A stretch of 64,000 nt of DNA, from positions 1,020,001 to 1,084,000 of the forward strand of contig NZ_CP098755.1 of the NCBI RefSeq assembly GCF_023746555.1, given 5' to 3'. Both the position numbers and the translations under genes were made by a program. The notes beneath the pieces are model-generated. The model was given only the letters and a program-made list of their open reading frames with translations, was not told where the DNA came from and ran no database searches. The stretch comes from Brevibacillus ruminantium (GTDB taxonomy: Bacteria > Bacillota > Bacilli > Brevibacillales > Brevibacillaceae). Below, one piece after another: positions 53,352-61,990 of the stretch; the stretch's first letter is position 1; the number at the start of each line of letters is the position of its first letter.

Positions 53352-54287
53352 GTGGAAGTCATCAAGATTTCCCCCCGCGGCTATTGCTATGGTGTCGTTG
53401 ACGCCATGGTACTCGCGCTGAAAACAGCCCAAAACTTTGATTTGCCTCGTCCCATTCACATTTTGGGAATGATTGTGCACAATGCTCATGTTGTGGAGTC
53501 TTTTGAGAAAATGGGCGTCAAAACCCTGGATGGGGAAGATCGTCTTGCCCTCTTGGATCAAATAGACGAAGGAACCGTCATTTTTACGGCCCATGGTGTT
53601 TCGCCGGAGGTTCGTAAAAAGGCGAGTGAAAAAGGATTGACCGTCGTGGATGCGACATGCCCGGACGTGACAAAAACGCATGATTTGATCCGGGAAAAGG
53701 TTGCAGATGGCTACCATGTCATCTACATTGGCAAAAAAGGCCATCCGGAACCGGAGGGAGCGATCGGGATTGCCCCGGATCGGGTTCATCTCGTTCAAAC
53801 CGTTGCGGAGGTTGAAGCGTTGTCCGTCCCGCATGAAAAGCTGATCGTCACCAATCAGACAACGATGAGTCAATGGGATGTCAAGCACCTGATGGATGCC
53901 ATCGTCAAACGCTTTCCGCGGGTGGAGATACACAACGAGATTTGCCTGGCCACACAGGTGCGGCAGGAGGCTGTAGCCGAGCAAGCAGGAGAGGCTGATT
54001 TGACGATTGTCGTCGGCGACCCGCGCAGCAACAACTCCAACCGTTTGGCGCAAGTCGCTTTCGAGATTGCCGATGTACCCGCGTACCGTATCGCAGATTT
54101 GTCAGAACTGGATCTGGAGTGGCTGAAGGGGAAAAAGAAAGTAGCTGTCACCTCAGGTGCATCTACTCCGACACCGTTGACGAAGGAAGTCATTCAGTTT
54201 CTGGAGCAGTATGACGAGGAGAAGCCAGAGACCTGGGAAAAGAAGAGAACCGTCAATATGGAGAAGATTCTCCCATCTGTAAAATAG
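53352..54287 (+). CDS. ispH: 4-hydroxy-3-methylbut-2-enyl diphosphate reductase
   Basis: 311 residues. The three iron-sulfur Cys are C12 (RGYCYGVV), C103 (DATCPDV) and C198 (NEICLAT); substrate His residues (VHNAHV, TAHGVS, GHPEPEG) are present. It makes IPP and DMAPP in the last step of the MEP pathway. GTG 53352 follows GAGGAGGGG. Confidence 0.95.
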   Translation: MEVIKISPRGYCYGVVDAMVLALKTAQNFDLPRPIHILGMIVHNAHVVESFEKMGVKTLDGEDRLALLDQIDEGTVIFTAHGVSPEVRKKASEKGLTVVDATCPDVTKTHDLIREKVADGYHVIYIGKKGHPEPEGAIGIAPDRVHLVQTVAEVEALSVPHEKLIVTNQTTMSQWDVKHLMDAIVKRFPRVEIHNEICLATQVRQEAVAEQAGEADLTIVVGDPRSNNSNRLAQVAFEIADVPAYRIADLSELDLEWLKGKKKVAVTSGASTPTPLTKEVIQFLEQYDEEKPETWEKKRTVNMEKILPSVK

Positions 54288-54298
54288 GGTTGACCACG

Positions 54299-54328
54299 AA
54301 AAAAGGCGAGCATACGCTCGTCTTTTCT
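54299..54328 (+). terminator. Intrinsic terminator after ispH
   Basis: AAAAGGCGAGC, loop ATAC, GCTCGTCTTTTC. Confidence 0.85.
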
Positions 54329-54424
54329 TGGTCAGACAGAACTTTTTAGGAATTCTCCATCCTCTAAGCGATAGTAATAACTGACTAACTTTATGCCGAT
54401 TGAATAAGAGCGGAGCAGTGGTGA

Positions 54425-54623
54425 GAAGAAGCATGTTTCCCTGCTCAGCTCCGTATTCCGCCCGCATAGATGTATGGACTGTCCGCTCCTGGGGGATTCG
54501 CGGGGGAGACGCAAAAGCCGCATCGCTTCGACGTCATCCCAAGGTTGCGCTCCTTTTTCCCGCGAATCCCCCCTCCGCTGGGGCAGGGCTCCACAGTCGC
54601 ACCGCAGGGAAACATGCTTCTTC
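54425..54623 (+). repeat. Terminal-inverted-repeat element, copy 1 (MITE-like)
   Basis: 199 bases bounded by a perfect 20-base inverted repeat, GAAGAAGCATGTTTCCCTGC at 54425-54444 and its complement at 54604-54623. The inside is GC-rich and has no credible gene. It shares long blocks (CTCAGCTCCGTATTCCGCCC; GTCATCCCAAGGTTGCG) with copy 2 in reverse orientation. Confidence 0.8.
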
Positions 54624-55030
54624 ACGATACCGGGCTTTTTAAAAACGTGTAGGTGGAACAATGATGAAAGAATTGAGGATCACAAAGATCAAAACCCAGG
54701 TCAAACAAAGATGATAATAACTATGTAAGCAAAATGAAAGCGATAAAGAACAGTGTTATTCGAGGTATACAATTATACATATGCTCGTTCAAAGGTGAAA
54801 AAATGATCATTCGTGGACGGGTAATATGATTGATTGAGCCTTTCATCTGTGTCAAACAGAGGTGTCGTAAGCTATTCAACTTCAATGATCCTGAATTTTA
54901 TCAATATTGATCCTGGATTTCATTCATAATAGCCTACCTTTTCATGAAAAACGAAAAACGATCTGCATTTAAGCAAAAATTCCCTTTCTTTCCATCATTA
55001 TAAAAAACACGAAGAAGCAGTATGTATGGA
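54624..55030. other. AT-rich spacer between the two repeat elements
   Basis: About 400 bases without a gene. The composition is far more AT-rich than the elements on each side. TGATCCTGAATTT and TGATCCTGGATTT (about 54886-54930) form an imperfect direct repeat. No promoter, RNA or ORF is convincing. Confidence 0.5.
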
Positions 55031-55227
55031 GAAGAATCATGTTTCCCTGCGGTGCGACTGTGTAGCCCAGCTCAGCGGAGCAGCGGCTGGCGGGAAACAG
55101 GGCCGCAACCTTGGGATGACCCCGAAGCGTTACTGCTTTTGCGGACCCCCGCCAGACGCTGTGGAGCGGACAGTGAATCCTCCCTGCAGGGCGGAATACG
55201 GAGCTGAGCAGGGAAACATGATTCTTC
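55031..55227 (-). repeat. Terminal-inverted-repeat element, copy 2 (inverted)
   Basis: 197 bases between GAAGAATCATGTTTCCCTGC (55031-55050) and its exact complement (55208-55227). Each end differs from copy 1 by one matched base change (G to T, and C to A on the other side), so the ends stayed complementary. The interior is the reverse complement of copy 1 with scattered differences. Confidence 0.8.
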
Positions 55228-55359
55228 TCACCGCAGCACCGTATCGCGAACAGAGTCAGGGGCTGCCTCAAAGCAGGTGAACAATCAAATAGACTGAAAG
55301 ACAGAAAAAAACATCCAAATTTTCCGCATATTTTTCGCCAAATCACGAAGGAGGACCCT

Positions 55360-56547
55360 ATGAAAGGCAACGCTGGTCGGCACATCAGTCTGAGCGCGCT
55401 CTATCTGTTTATCTACTACGCATACGGAGCGTTTTATCCGCTGATTACCCAGTATTATCAATCCATTCAGCTATCGGGCACCCAGATCGGCATCATCAGC
55501 GCCGTGACGCCAGTAGTCTCGATGATCACACAGCCAATCTGGGGAATGATCTGCGACCGGTTTCATATACGCAAACCCGTCCTGATGGTCACACTGCTCA
55601 TCTCGGGCCTGCTGGGACTTTTTTTCCCAGCCATCTCTACGTTTGCGTTTGTCTTTCTGTTGTACATCCTCCTGTCCATCTTCCAAAGTGCGCTGGTTCC
55701 AATCTCGGACAGCATGGCTCTAGGGTATGCCAAACAGCATAACCTCCAGTTTGGGGATATTCGTCTTTGGGGAGCAGTCGGATTTGCTCTGGCAGCTTTG
55801 CTGACAGGCATTGCACTGGAGAAATGGGGAATCTCCAGTATTTTTCTCTCCTACTGTACGGCCTTGCTGCTGGCAGGACTCTTTTTGAGAAAAATACCGG
55901 ATTACCTCGAGCCGGGAGCCCGCATCAAAGTGGGCATGCTGCAGGGAGTGAAAGAACTGTTGAAGCTGCCCCGGTACGTCCTTTTTCTGGTGGCGTCCTT
56001 CTTCATTTACGGGGCGATTAACGCACATAATATCTGGTTTTCTCTCTACTACCAACATATCGGCGGCTCCATTGCAGGGGTAGGGCTGGCTTTCATGCTT
56101 TTCGCCGGCAGTGAAGCGCCCTTTATGAAGATCGCCGGTTATATTGTAAGACGCTACGGTTTGGAACTGACGATTATCCTGGCAGCTTCGGTTTCGGCCA
56201 TGCGCTGGCTGTGGTACAGCTCTGCTCCAGGGACGAGCTGGGTCATCGCGTTCTTTTTCATGCAGGGTCTGTCCGTCGGCTTTTACCTGGCGACAGCTTC
56301 CCAGTTTGTCCGGGATAATACCCCAGCCTCGTTGCAAGTAACGGCCTTGTCCTTGTTTGTTTCCGTTGGCAACGGACTCGGGGCCATGACGTGCAATCTC
56401 GTCGGCGGCATGATCAAAGACGCTGCATCCATTCTGGAGACGTATTTATTCTTTGGGATTGTGACCCTGGTCGGATTGGTGCCTTTGCTCGTGATTCGCT
56501 ATGGTCCCTGGAAGCAGCAGGTCTTTGCTCCGAGCAGCCAGTCTTGA
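55360..56547 (+). CDS. MFS transporter (MFS_1-like, sugar/nucleoside type)
   Basis: 395 residues, 12 helices. The start SALYLFIYYAYGAFYPLITQYY and the loop PIWGMICDRFHIRKPVL are typical of the MFS_1_like family, which includes nucleoside and oligosaccharide permeases. Substrate unknown. GAAGGAGG precedes ATG 55360. It lies 130 bases after the second repeat element. Confidence 0.85.
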   Translation: MKGNAGRHISLSALYLFIYYAYGAFYPLITQYYQSIQLSGTQIGIISAVTPVVSMITQPIWGMICDRFHIRKPVLMVTLLISGLLGLFFPAISTFAFVFLLYILLSIFQSALVPISDSMALGYAKQHNLQFGDIRLWGAVGFALAALLTGIALEKWGISSIFLSYCTALLLAGLFLRKIPDYLEPGARIKVGMLQGVKELLKLPRYVLFLVASFFIYGAINAHNIWFSLYYQHIGGSIAGVGLAFMLFAGSEAPFMKIAGYIVRRYGLELTIILAASVSAMRWLWYSSAPGTSWVIAFFFMQGLSVGFYLATASQFVRDNTPASLQVTALSLFVSVGNGLGAMTCNLVGGMIKDAASILETYLFFGIVTLVGLVPLLVIRYGPWKQQVFAPSSQS

Positions 56548-56604
56548 ACAAACGGCAGCCTCAGCCCGGAAAGACGGGGGAGCCTTTGCGTGAGACGCAA
56601 ACTT

Positions 56605-56994
56605 CTAATTGATGATCAGAATGCCTTGATACCCTGTTTCCGGGTACCCTGGTGTATTTGAGACAAAGGGAAATTGACCTTCCTTGGCAGCAGCGAACTG
56701 CAAAGTCGTTGATTGGCTTGGTTTCAAATCAATTGACGATACGTTGAGCTCCTGGATAACCAGGTTGTGGGGACGGATATCTGTATTGATGATGGTTAGG
56801 GAGACGATCTCGCCTTTTCGAGCCGTCAGCTTATTGGGTAAAAAACCGGCATTGGAGATCGTGACGGTTTGCATCCGCTGGACAGATGCGGGAGCGGCAG
56901 ACATCCAGTATTGGTGATGAATGACGAGCAGTCCCAAAATCAGCGCCAACGCAAGAAATGGATAGCGTAGCAGTCTGAACCGTTGACGTGTCAT
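56605..56994 (-). CDS. Membrane-anchored cupredoxin-like protein lacking copper ligands
   Basis: 129 residues. An N-terminal membrane anchor (about 10-27) is followed by a cupredoxin fold (VTISNAGFLPNKLTARKGEIVSLTI onward). The upstream His is kept (RPHNLVI), but the C-terminal loop reads FVSNTPGYPETGYQG, so the usual Cys, His and Met are Ser, Tyr and Tyr. It probably does not bind copper in the classical way. A GGAGC-type ribosome site precedes ATG 56994. It stands alone. Confidence 0.78.
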   Translation of the reverse strand: MTRQRFRLLRYPFLALALILGLLVIHHQYWMSAAPASVQRMQTVTISNAGFLPNKLTARKGEIVSLTIINTDIRPHNLVIQELNVSSIDLKPSQSTTLQFAAAKEGQFPFVSNTPGYPETGYQGILIIN

Positions 56995-57089
56995 GTCCCT
57001 TCAGCTCCTTCGCGAGCAGGATATTCGTAGAGATGCTACTAATATCCTGCCCTGGACCTGATTGGGATAAACAAGCGATCTGTTCCGGT

Positions 57090-57713
57090 TTAGAAGAACA
57101 ACTCACCCAGCAGCGACGTCGCCATGTACAAGGCAATTGCCCAAATGATCAGGGCGGAAATGATATTCATGCCCCGGAGCAATTTTCCCGATGGGTCAAG
57201 ACGACCGGCTCCTCTGCCAACGATGGCGAGTGAAAGGAACCACAGCCACGAGACCAGGATGCAGGTGAGGGCGAACCCCCATTTGAGTGAATCTGAATAC
57301 TGAAGAGAGCTGGTGCCGATGACCCCGATTGTATCCAGAATCGCGTGCGGATTTAACAGGGATACCGAAGCGGCAAAGACGATCTGGCGTCGTGGTGTGA
57401 AGCGCTCCGCTTCCTGTTTGTCGATAGTCGGCTTGCTTCGCCAGGTAATGAAGCCCATGTAGGTCAGAAAACAGACACCGACCGCAAACAGAATGGTTTT
57501 TAACCAGGCAAAGGTAAGTACGACCAGAGAAACACCCAGCACGGCCAGCAATATCAGCAGGGTGTCGCAAAGAGCGGCTGTAATCACGACAGGCAATGCC
57601 CGCCAGAGGGTAGGTTGTACGGCGCCCTGATTGAATACAAAAACATTTTGTGCACCAAGCGGCAAAATAAGGCCGAGTGCGAGCATGAATCCATGTGCCA
57701 TTGCTTCCCACAT
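57090..57713 (-). CDS. LysE/ArgO-family amino-acid exporter
   Basis: 207 residues, six helices. The hallmark GLILPLGAQNVFVFNQG starts the protein and LLNPHAILDTIGVIG is in helix 4. It is likely an exporter of basic amino acids (lysine or arginine type). GGAGG is 8 bases before ATG 57713. It is divergent from the MocR-type gene (152 bases), which is the probable regulator. Confidence 0.9.
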   Translation of the reverse strand: MWEAMAHGFMLALGLILPLGAQNVFVFNQGAVQPTLWRALPVVITAALCDTLLILLAVLGVSLVVLTFAWLKTILFAVGVCFLTYMGFITWRSKPTIDKQEAERFTPRRQIVFAASVSLLNPHAILDTIGVIGTSSLQYSDSLKWGFALTCILVSWLWFLSLAIVGRGAGRLDPSGKLLRGMNIISALIIWAIALYMATSLLGELFF

Positions 57714-57865
57714 GAGGGGAACCTCCTTTTCAAAACAACCTCAATTACAACCATCAGGGTACATGAAAATGTACGACAAGTCTCCAGCCAATTGGTCTAC
57801 CTATTACCCAACCAATCTCATGACACATCAAAAAAAGGGAAAATGGGGAGGAGGGATGATAAGAT

Positions 57866-59320
57866 ATGCTGAAAGCGGGCCTTCCGGCAGATTGGAAGCC
57901 GGACAAGAATGCGGATCAACCGGTTTATGTGCAGATAATCGAGTATATAAAAGAAAAAATTGCCAGTGGGGACTGGCCGGTCCACAGCCGCCTGCCAACG
58001 CAGAGAGCCATGGCCGATACTTGGGGGGTCAACCGCAGCACCGTAATTACAGCGTTGGATGAGCTGAAGGCAGAAGGCCTGATCGAAACGGTTGCGGGGA
58101 GCGGCTCGATTGTCAGCAATAATACATGGTCGCTTCTCGCTTCTGCTGCTCCTCCTGATTGGATGAGCTATGTGCAAATGGGCGAGCATCCGGCCAATTC
58201 ACAAACGGTCCAGGCGATCAATACCTATGAAAACGATCCATCCATCATCCGATTGGGGACAGGAGAGCTGACACCTGCACTCTTGCCTTATCGGGAAATG
58301 GAGGAAATTCTCGGCTCGCTGCAGGGGAAGCTTCTCCATCTTGGATATTCGGAACCAAAAGGCTGGCTGCCGCTAAGGGAGGCGGTCAGTGCACATTTGC
58401 GGACAAGAGGAATTGAGGCGCCGCCTGACTCAATCCTCATCGTGTCAGGTGCCCTGCAAGCCTTGCAGCTTATTTCCCAGGGGATATTGCGCCAGGGCTC
58501 CGGAATTTTGCTGGAACGTCCGTCCTATCTGTATTCTCTCTCAGTCTTTCAGACATCGCGCATGCGTCTGCACGGAGTGCCCATGGATGAACAAGGGATT
58601 CGGCCTGAGACTTTGGCCAGACAAAAGCAAATGCGGGATGCGGCGCTTCTCTATACGATCCCGTCGTTTCACAACCCGACCGGTACGCTGATGTCAGAGG
58701 AGAGAAGGCGGCAGGTCATGGCCATTTGTGAAAGGGAGCGGTTGCCGATATTAGAGGATGATGCATACGGGGAGCTGTGGCTGGATGAACCAGCGCCTTT
58801 CCCGTTGAAAGCAATGGATCATCACGGGCTGGTTCTGTATGTGGGCAGCTTGTCCAAAACCTTGAGTCCGGGCCTTCGCATCGGTTGGATTGTCGGTCCT
58901 CAGCCCGTGATCGAGCGGCTGGCAGATGTAAAGATGCAGACAGACTACGGCACCAGTGCCTTTTCACAACTGGTGGCGGCCGAATGGCTGCGGGAAGGGC
59001 GTTACGAACGGCATTTGCAAGACATCAGAGCGTCCCTTTGCAAGCGCAGGGCGATTGCCATGAAAACTCTTCAGCGCTGGTTTTCCGATATAGCGGAATG
59101 GCAGGAGCCGAAGGGCGGCTTTTATATCTGGCTGCGTCTGAAGCAGGCAACATCCATGAAATCATTATTTTCCCGCGCGCTGGCCAAGCGAATTTTGCTG
59201 AACCCTGGATACATCTACGACTACGCCGATTCCTGGCATCTCCGTATCTCGTATGCTTACGCCTCAGAGGAAGAGTTGGAATCAGCACTGTATGAATTGT
59301 CACAATTGCTCCGTGCGTAA
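57866..59320 (+). CDS. MocR-family regulator (GntR HTH fused to aminotransferase)
   Basis: 484 residues. GntR winged helix (about 18-85; SRLPTQRAMADTWGVNRSTV) joined to a class I aminotransferase fold (about 125-480) with the PLP Lys in GSLSKTLSPGLRIG and the Arg near HLRISYAYA. MocR proteins use bound PLP and an amino compound to switch transcription. The divergent exporter gene is the natural target. GGAGGAGGG lies about 10 bases before ATG 57866. Confidence 0.92.
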   Translation: MLKAGLPADWKPDKNADQPVYVQIIEYIKEKIASGDWPVHSRLPTQRAMADTWGVNRSTVITALDELKAEGLIETVAGSGSIVSNNTWSLLASAAPPDWMSYVQMGEHPANSQTVQAINTYENDPSIIRLGTGELTPALLPYREMEEILGSLQGKLLHLGYSEPKGWLPLREAVSAHLRTRGIEAPPDSILIVSGALQALQLISQGILRQGSGILLERPSYLYSLSVFQTSRMRLHGVPMDEQGIRPETLARQKQMRDAALLYTIPSFHNPTGTLMSEERRRQVMAICERERLPILEDDAYGELWLDEPAPFPLKAMDHHGLVLYVGSLSKTLSPGLRIGWIVGPQPVIERLADVKMQTDYGTSAFSQLVAAEWLREGRYERHLQDIRASLCKRRAIAMKTLQRWFSDIAEWQEPKGGFYIWLRLKQATSMKSLFSRALAKRILLNPGYIYDYADSWHLRISYAYASEEELESALYELSQLLRA

Positions 59321-59321
59321 A

Positions 59322-59354
59322 AAGGGACATCCGGCTTTGGGCTGGATGTCCCTG
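59322..59354. terminator. Terminator between converging genes
   Basis: GGGACATCC (59324-59332) pairs with GGATGTCCC (59344-59352). The T-run is on the minus strand side, so it chiefly serves the coat gene. Confidence 0.8.
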
Positions 59355-59366
59355 TGCATATCCCCA

Positions 59367-59699
59367 TCAATGGTAAGGAAACTGAGTAGAGTAACCGCTG
59401 AATTGCTGGTGAGCCTGCTGCAGCTTTTGCTGTTCTTCTGCTTCCAGCTTGTACCAGCCCTTTCGAAACATCAAGTCGTACATCTCACGGGCGCTCTGGT
59501 GCGTCTGTGTCAGGATTTGCAGCATATCCGCGTACAACTGCTGATGGCTTGCCTCCCGTACAGCAACATTGAGGCTGTCAGTCAGGTATTTGCATGTAGC
59601 CAGTCCGTCATTGAGAAAGTCCCGGTCATTCATCTGAGGACCTTTTACCTGCGGGAGCTGTCCCGTATGTGGGTTAGCGATCTGATTTTGGTTTGGCAT
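59367..59699 (-). CDS. Spore coat protein, CotF-like
   Basis: 110 residues. The CotF signature is NDRDFLNDGLATCKYLTDSL and ASHQQLYADMLQILTQTH, a helical ferritin-like fold. The C-terminal MFRKGWYKLEAEEQQKLQQA is typical of YhcQ/CotF-group coat proteins. GGAGG is 8 bases before ATG 59699. Second gene of a pair with the next coat gene. Confidence 0.88.
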   Translation of the reverse strand: MPNQNQIANPHTGQLPQVKGPQMNDRDFLNDGLATCKYLTDSLNVAVREASHQQLYADMLQILTQTHQSAREMYDLMFRKGWYKLEAEEQQKLQQAHQQFSGYSTQFPYH

Positions 59700-59714
59700 C
59701 AGGTTCCCCTCCCT

Positions 59715-60029
59715 TTACTGAGCCTGGTTTTGCTGTTGCTGGGACTGCATTTGTGTCTGCGGGATGGTTGCCATCGCCGCTGTGTTGTTCACCTGCAGAT
59801 GAGCAAGCAGCTTCTGGTAATGCTGCTGGTGCATCTGACCGGCTTTTTCCAACGCTTGCTTCACCTCTGGGTCCGTTACCTGCTGCGCGTAGAAGTGAAA
59901 CTTTTTGAAGGCCAAGAGCTCCCAGGAAAGGGCGTCCTTCAGATAGCTGCAGTCTTTGGTTGTGATAACACGGGGCGGCTGAGGGATCGGTACTTGCGAT
60001 TGCAGGGTAGAAGAAATGGTGGCAGGCAT
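59715..60029 (-). CDS. Small CotF-like spore coat protein
   Basis: 104 residues. TTKDCSYLKDALSWELLAFKK and LEKAGQMHQQHYQKLLAHL are the two helices of a half-length CotF fold, followed by a Gln/Met-rich tail. It lies 15 bases upstream of the other coat gene and is probably expressed in the mother cell. The sigma-E or sigma-K promoter could not be placed with confidence. Confidence 0.82.
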   Translation of the reverse strand: MPATISSTLQSQVPIPQPPRVITTKDCSYLKDALSWELLAFKKFHFYAQQVTDPEVKQALEKAGQMHQQHYQKLLAHLQVNNTAAMATIPQTQMQSQQQQNQAQ

Positions 60030-60113
60030 AGGTGTGCTCCTTTCATCCTGTTGATGGGCTACACATGTTTAGCATGGGCAACAGAGTTTGGATTATCCGC
60101 TATATGTGGCAGT

Positions 60114-60155
60114 AAAAATAACCGGCCAAAGGGATAAGCCTTCAGCCGGTTATTT
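60114..60155 (-). terminator. Terminator of the P-loop/Asp23 gene
   Basis: AATAACCGGC (60116-60125) pairs with GCCGGTTATT and is followed on the minus strand by TTTTTAC. The stem includes the stop codon at 60150-60152. Confidence 0.75.
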
Positions 60156-60959
60156 GACGAGTTCTATCCCGGTAATTTTAATGTCGATGCTTGCAGGAGC
60201 AATATTTAAACAGTATGTCGCTTCCTCATGAAGTGCCATTTGCACCTGCTCGACCAGCGGGGGAATGGCGGTGCCAAAGCCAACCTTCACCGACAGGGCA
60301 ACCGTCAGGCGCGGCAAATCCTCAAAGGTGTACGTGGTTTTGTGAATCTGGGTAATGGCGGGGAAACGGCCACACGTCACCTGTACGATTTTTCGCAGGA
60401 CCTGCGGATGGATGATAATGCGTCCCCCGGCAAAGGAAGGATGGACGACCGTGGTTTCCCCGATAACTTCCTTTTTGGGAGAGAAAATCTGTTGAGCTGA
60501 TGCAATCAGGCGCTGCAGCAAGTCTTTTTCCACTTCCACCCGGGGGATCGGAATCACGTGCTTGCCCATTGTCTCGCGAATGTATCGGGCCGCTTCAATC
60601 TCCTGCTGCGGCTTGATCGATTCGATCGGGATGAAGCGAACAGGCTCAGGCAGGGACAAGGCTTCGATGATCCGCGAGATCATCCGGCGGGATGTGCCCA
60701 AAATCAAAATCCGCCCGGGCTGCGTCATCTCAATGACCTTCCGCACTTCATCAGCGTGCTCCTGGTAATGAAAAATCGCCCGTTTGACGGCCTGAATTTT
60801 TGTCTTTTCATACTTGGCAGAAGTTCCTGCCAGCTTACGTCCTTGATAGATCAGTATCCCGTCATCGATGATGGCATCGATCTCCAGTTGGTGGGCAAGC
60901 TGGAGAGCGCTGGTGCTTTTCCCGGTTCCGCTTGTTCCGTAAAGGGCGTAGATCTCCAT
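60150..60959 (-). CDS. P-loop ATPase fused to an Asp23-like domain
   Basis: 269 residues. The N-terminal half is a P-loop NTPase (Walker A GTSGTGKST at 9-17; DAIIDDGILIYQG and a Walker B-like GRILILGTS). The C-terminal half (about 150-265) resembles an Asp23/Gls24 domain: VEVEKDLLQRL, GFGTAIPPLVEQVQMAL and a closing IDIKITGIELV strand. The role is unknown; Asp23 proteins are linked to envelope stress and membrane anchoring. AGGAGA precedes ATG 60959. Single gene. Confidence 0.75.
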   Translation of the reverse strand: MEIYALYGTSGTGKSTSALQLAHQLEIDAIIDDGILIYQGRKLAGTSAKYEKTKIQAVKRAIFHYQEHADEVRKVIEMTQPGRILILGTSRRMISRIIEALSLPEPVRFIPIESIKPQQEIEAARYIRETMGKHVIPIPRVEVEKDLLQRLIASAQQIFSPKKEVIGETTVVHPSFAGGRIIIHPQVLRKIVQVTCGRFPAITQIHKTTYTFEDLPRLTVALSVKVGFGTAIPPLVEQVQMALHEEATYCLNIAPASIDIKITGIELVK

Positions 60960-61055
60960 GGGTACTCTCCTTGCTTGGACATGTTTTTACCAGTATACAC
61001 GAAAGTGGAGGGAAGCAGGAGCTGGTAATGGGATTCCCTTGTATGAAGGTACGGT

Positions 61056-61898
61056 TTAGCGGTACTGCGCCCCGAGCTCTCTGGCCCGTTCGGCAGCACG
61101 ATGCACCGCTGAAACAATGGCTTGTTGAAACCGATAGGATTCCAGCACCTCTAATCCTGCCTGCGTGGTTCCGCCCGGACTGGTTACTTTTTTACGCAAA
61201 AGCGACGGTTCATCTGCGGAATGGAGCAACATCTGGGCAGCTCCCAGGAGCGTCTGGACGGTAAGCTGGCGGGCCATCTCGCGCGACAGGCCAGCTTCTT
61301 CACCGGCGCCCTCCATCGCTTCCACCAGGTAGTAAATATAGGCGGGACCGCTTCCGGAAAGACCCGTAATGATGTCCAGCTCCTCCTCCGCAACGGTATA
61401 GACAGAACCGATCGCTTCGAAGAGGAGAGTGGCGGCCTGCAATTGCTCAGCGGTCACGAACGAATTGGCGGCCAAACCGGTGACCGACAAACCGATGGCA
61501 GACGAGGTGTTGGGCATGGTTCGGACGATCGGACAATTGATGCCCAGCCACTCCTCGATGCAAGAGGTTGCGACACCGGCGATTACGGAGATAATCAACT
61601 GCTCCTTCCTCACTAGGCCTTTTAGGTTGAGGCAGGCTTCGGCTGCATCCTTTGGCTTCATGGCCAAAATCAGGATGTCGGATTCGGCAATCACTTTTTC
61701 CTTGTCAGCAGAAGCGGTGATGCCAAATTTCTTCGCCAAGAAGTCCAGCCGCTCCTGATCGCAGCGATTGGTGACGATGATTCTATCCGGTGCAAGTAAA
61801 CAGTTTTTTCCAATCCCGGACAGCATGGCTTCGACGATTGAGCCAGCGCCGAGAAAACCGATGCGCATCGTCTGCAGGTTGATGGTGTGGCTACTCAT
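61056..61898 (-). CDS. proC: Pyrroline-5-carboxylate reductase
   Basis: 280 residues. The NADP-binding GFLGAGSIVEAMLSG is near the N-terminus, and the family block GLSGSGPAYIYYLVEAM with TSPGGTTQAGLEVLE is intact. It makes proline from P5C. Third gene of proBAC, 92 bases behind proA with its own GGAGG. Confidence 0.95.
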   Translation of the reverse strand: MSSHTINLQTMRIGFLGAGSIVEAMLSGIGKNCLLAPDRIIVTNRCDQERLDFLAKKFGITASADKEKVIAESDILILAMKPKDAAEACLNLKGLVRKEQLIISVIAGVATSCIEEWLGINCPIVRTMPNTSSAIGLSVTGLAANSFVTAEQLQAATLLFEAIGSVYTVAEEELDIITGLSGSGPAYIYYLVEAMEGAGEEAGLSREMARQLTVQTLLGAAQMLLHSADEPSLLRKKVTSPGGTTQAGLEVLESYRFQQAIVSAVHRAAERARELGAQYR

Positions 61899-61990
61899 GC
61901 TGAATCCTCCTTTATTTCTACGAGCCCAGACCTTCTTTTTCGCAACAAGAACGAATCAGGGGAGCCAAGCCCGTTGGCAGTAGTGAGCTT

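Noticed and set aside
54332..54661. 109-codon minus-strand ORF overlapping the first repeat element
   Set aside because: It translates the inverted-repeat element and its flank, has no ribosome site, and the equivalent frame is not kept in copy 2.
56584..56600. TTTGCGT/ACGCAAA hairpin as an att or terminator site
   Set aside because: No T-run on either strand and no integrase or partner repeat nearby; left unassigned.
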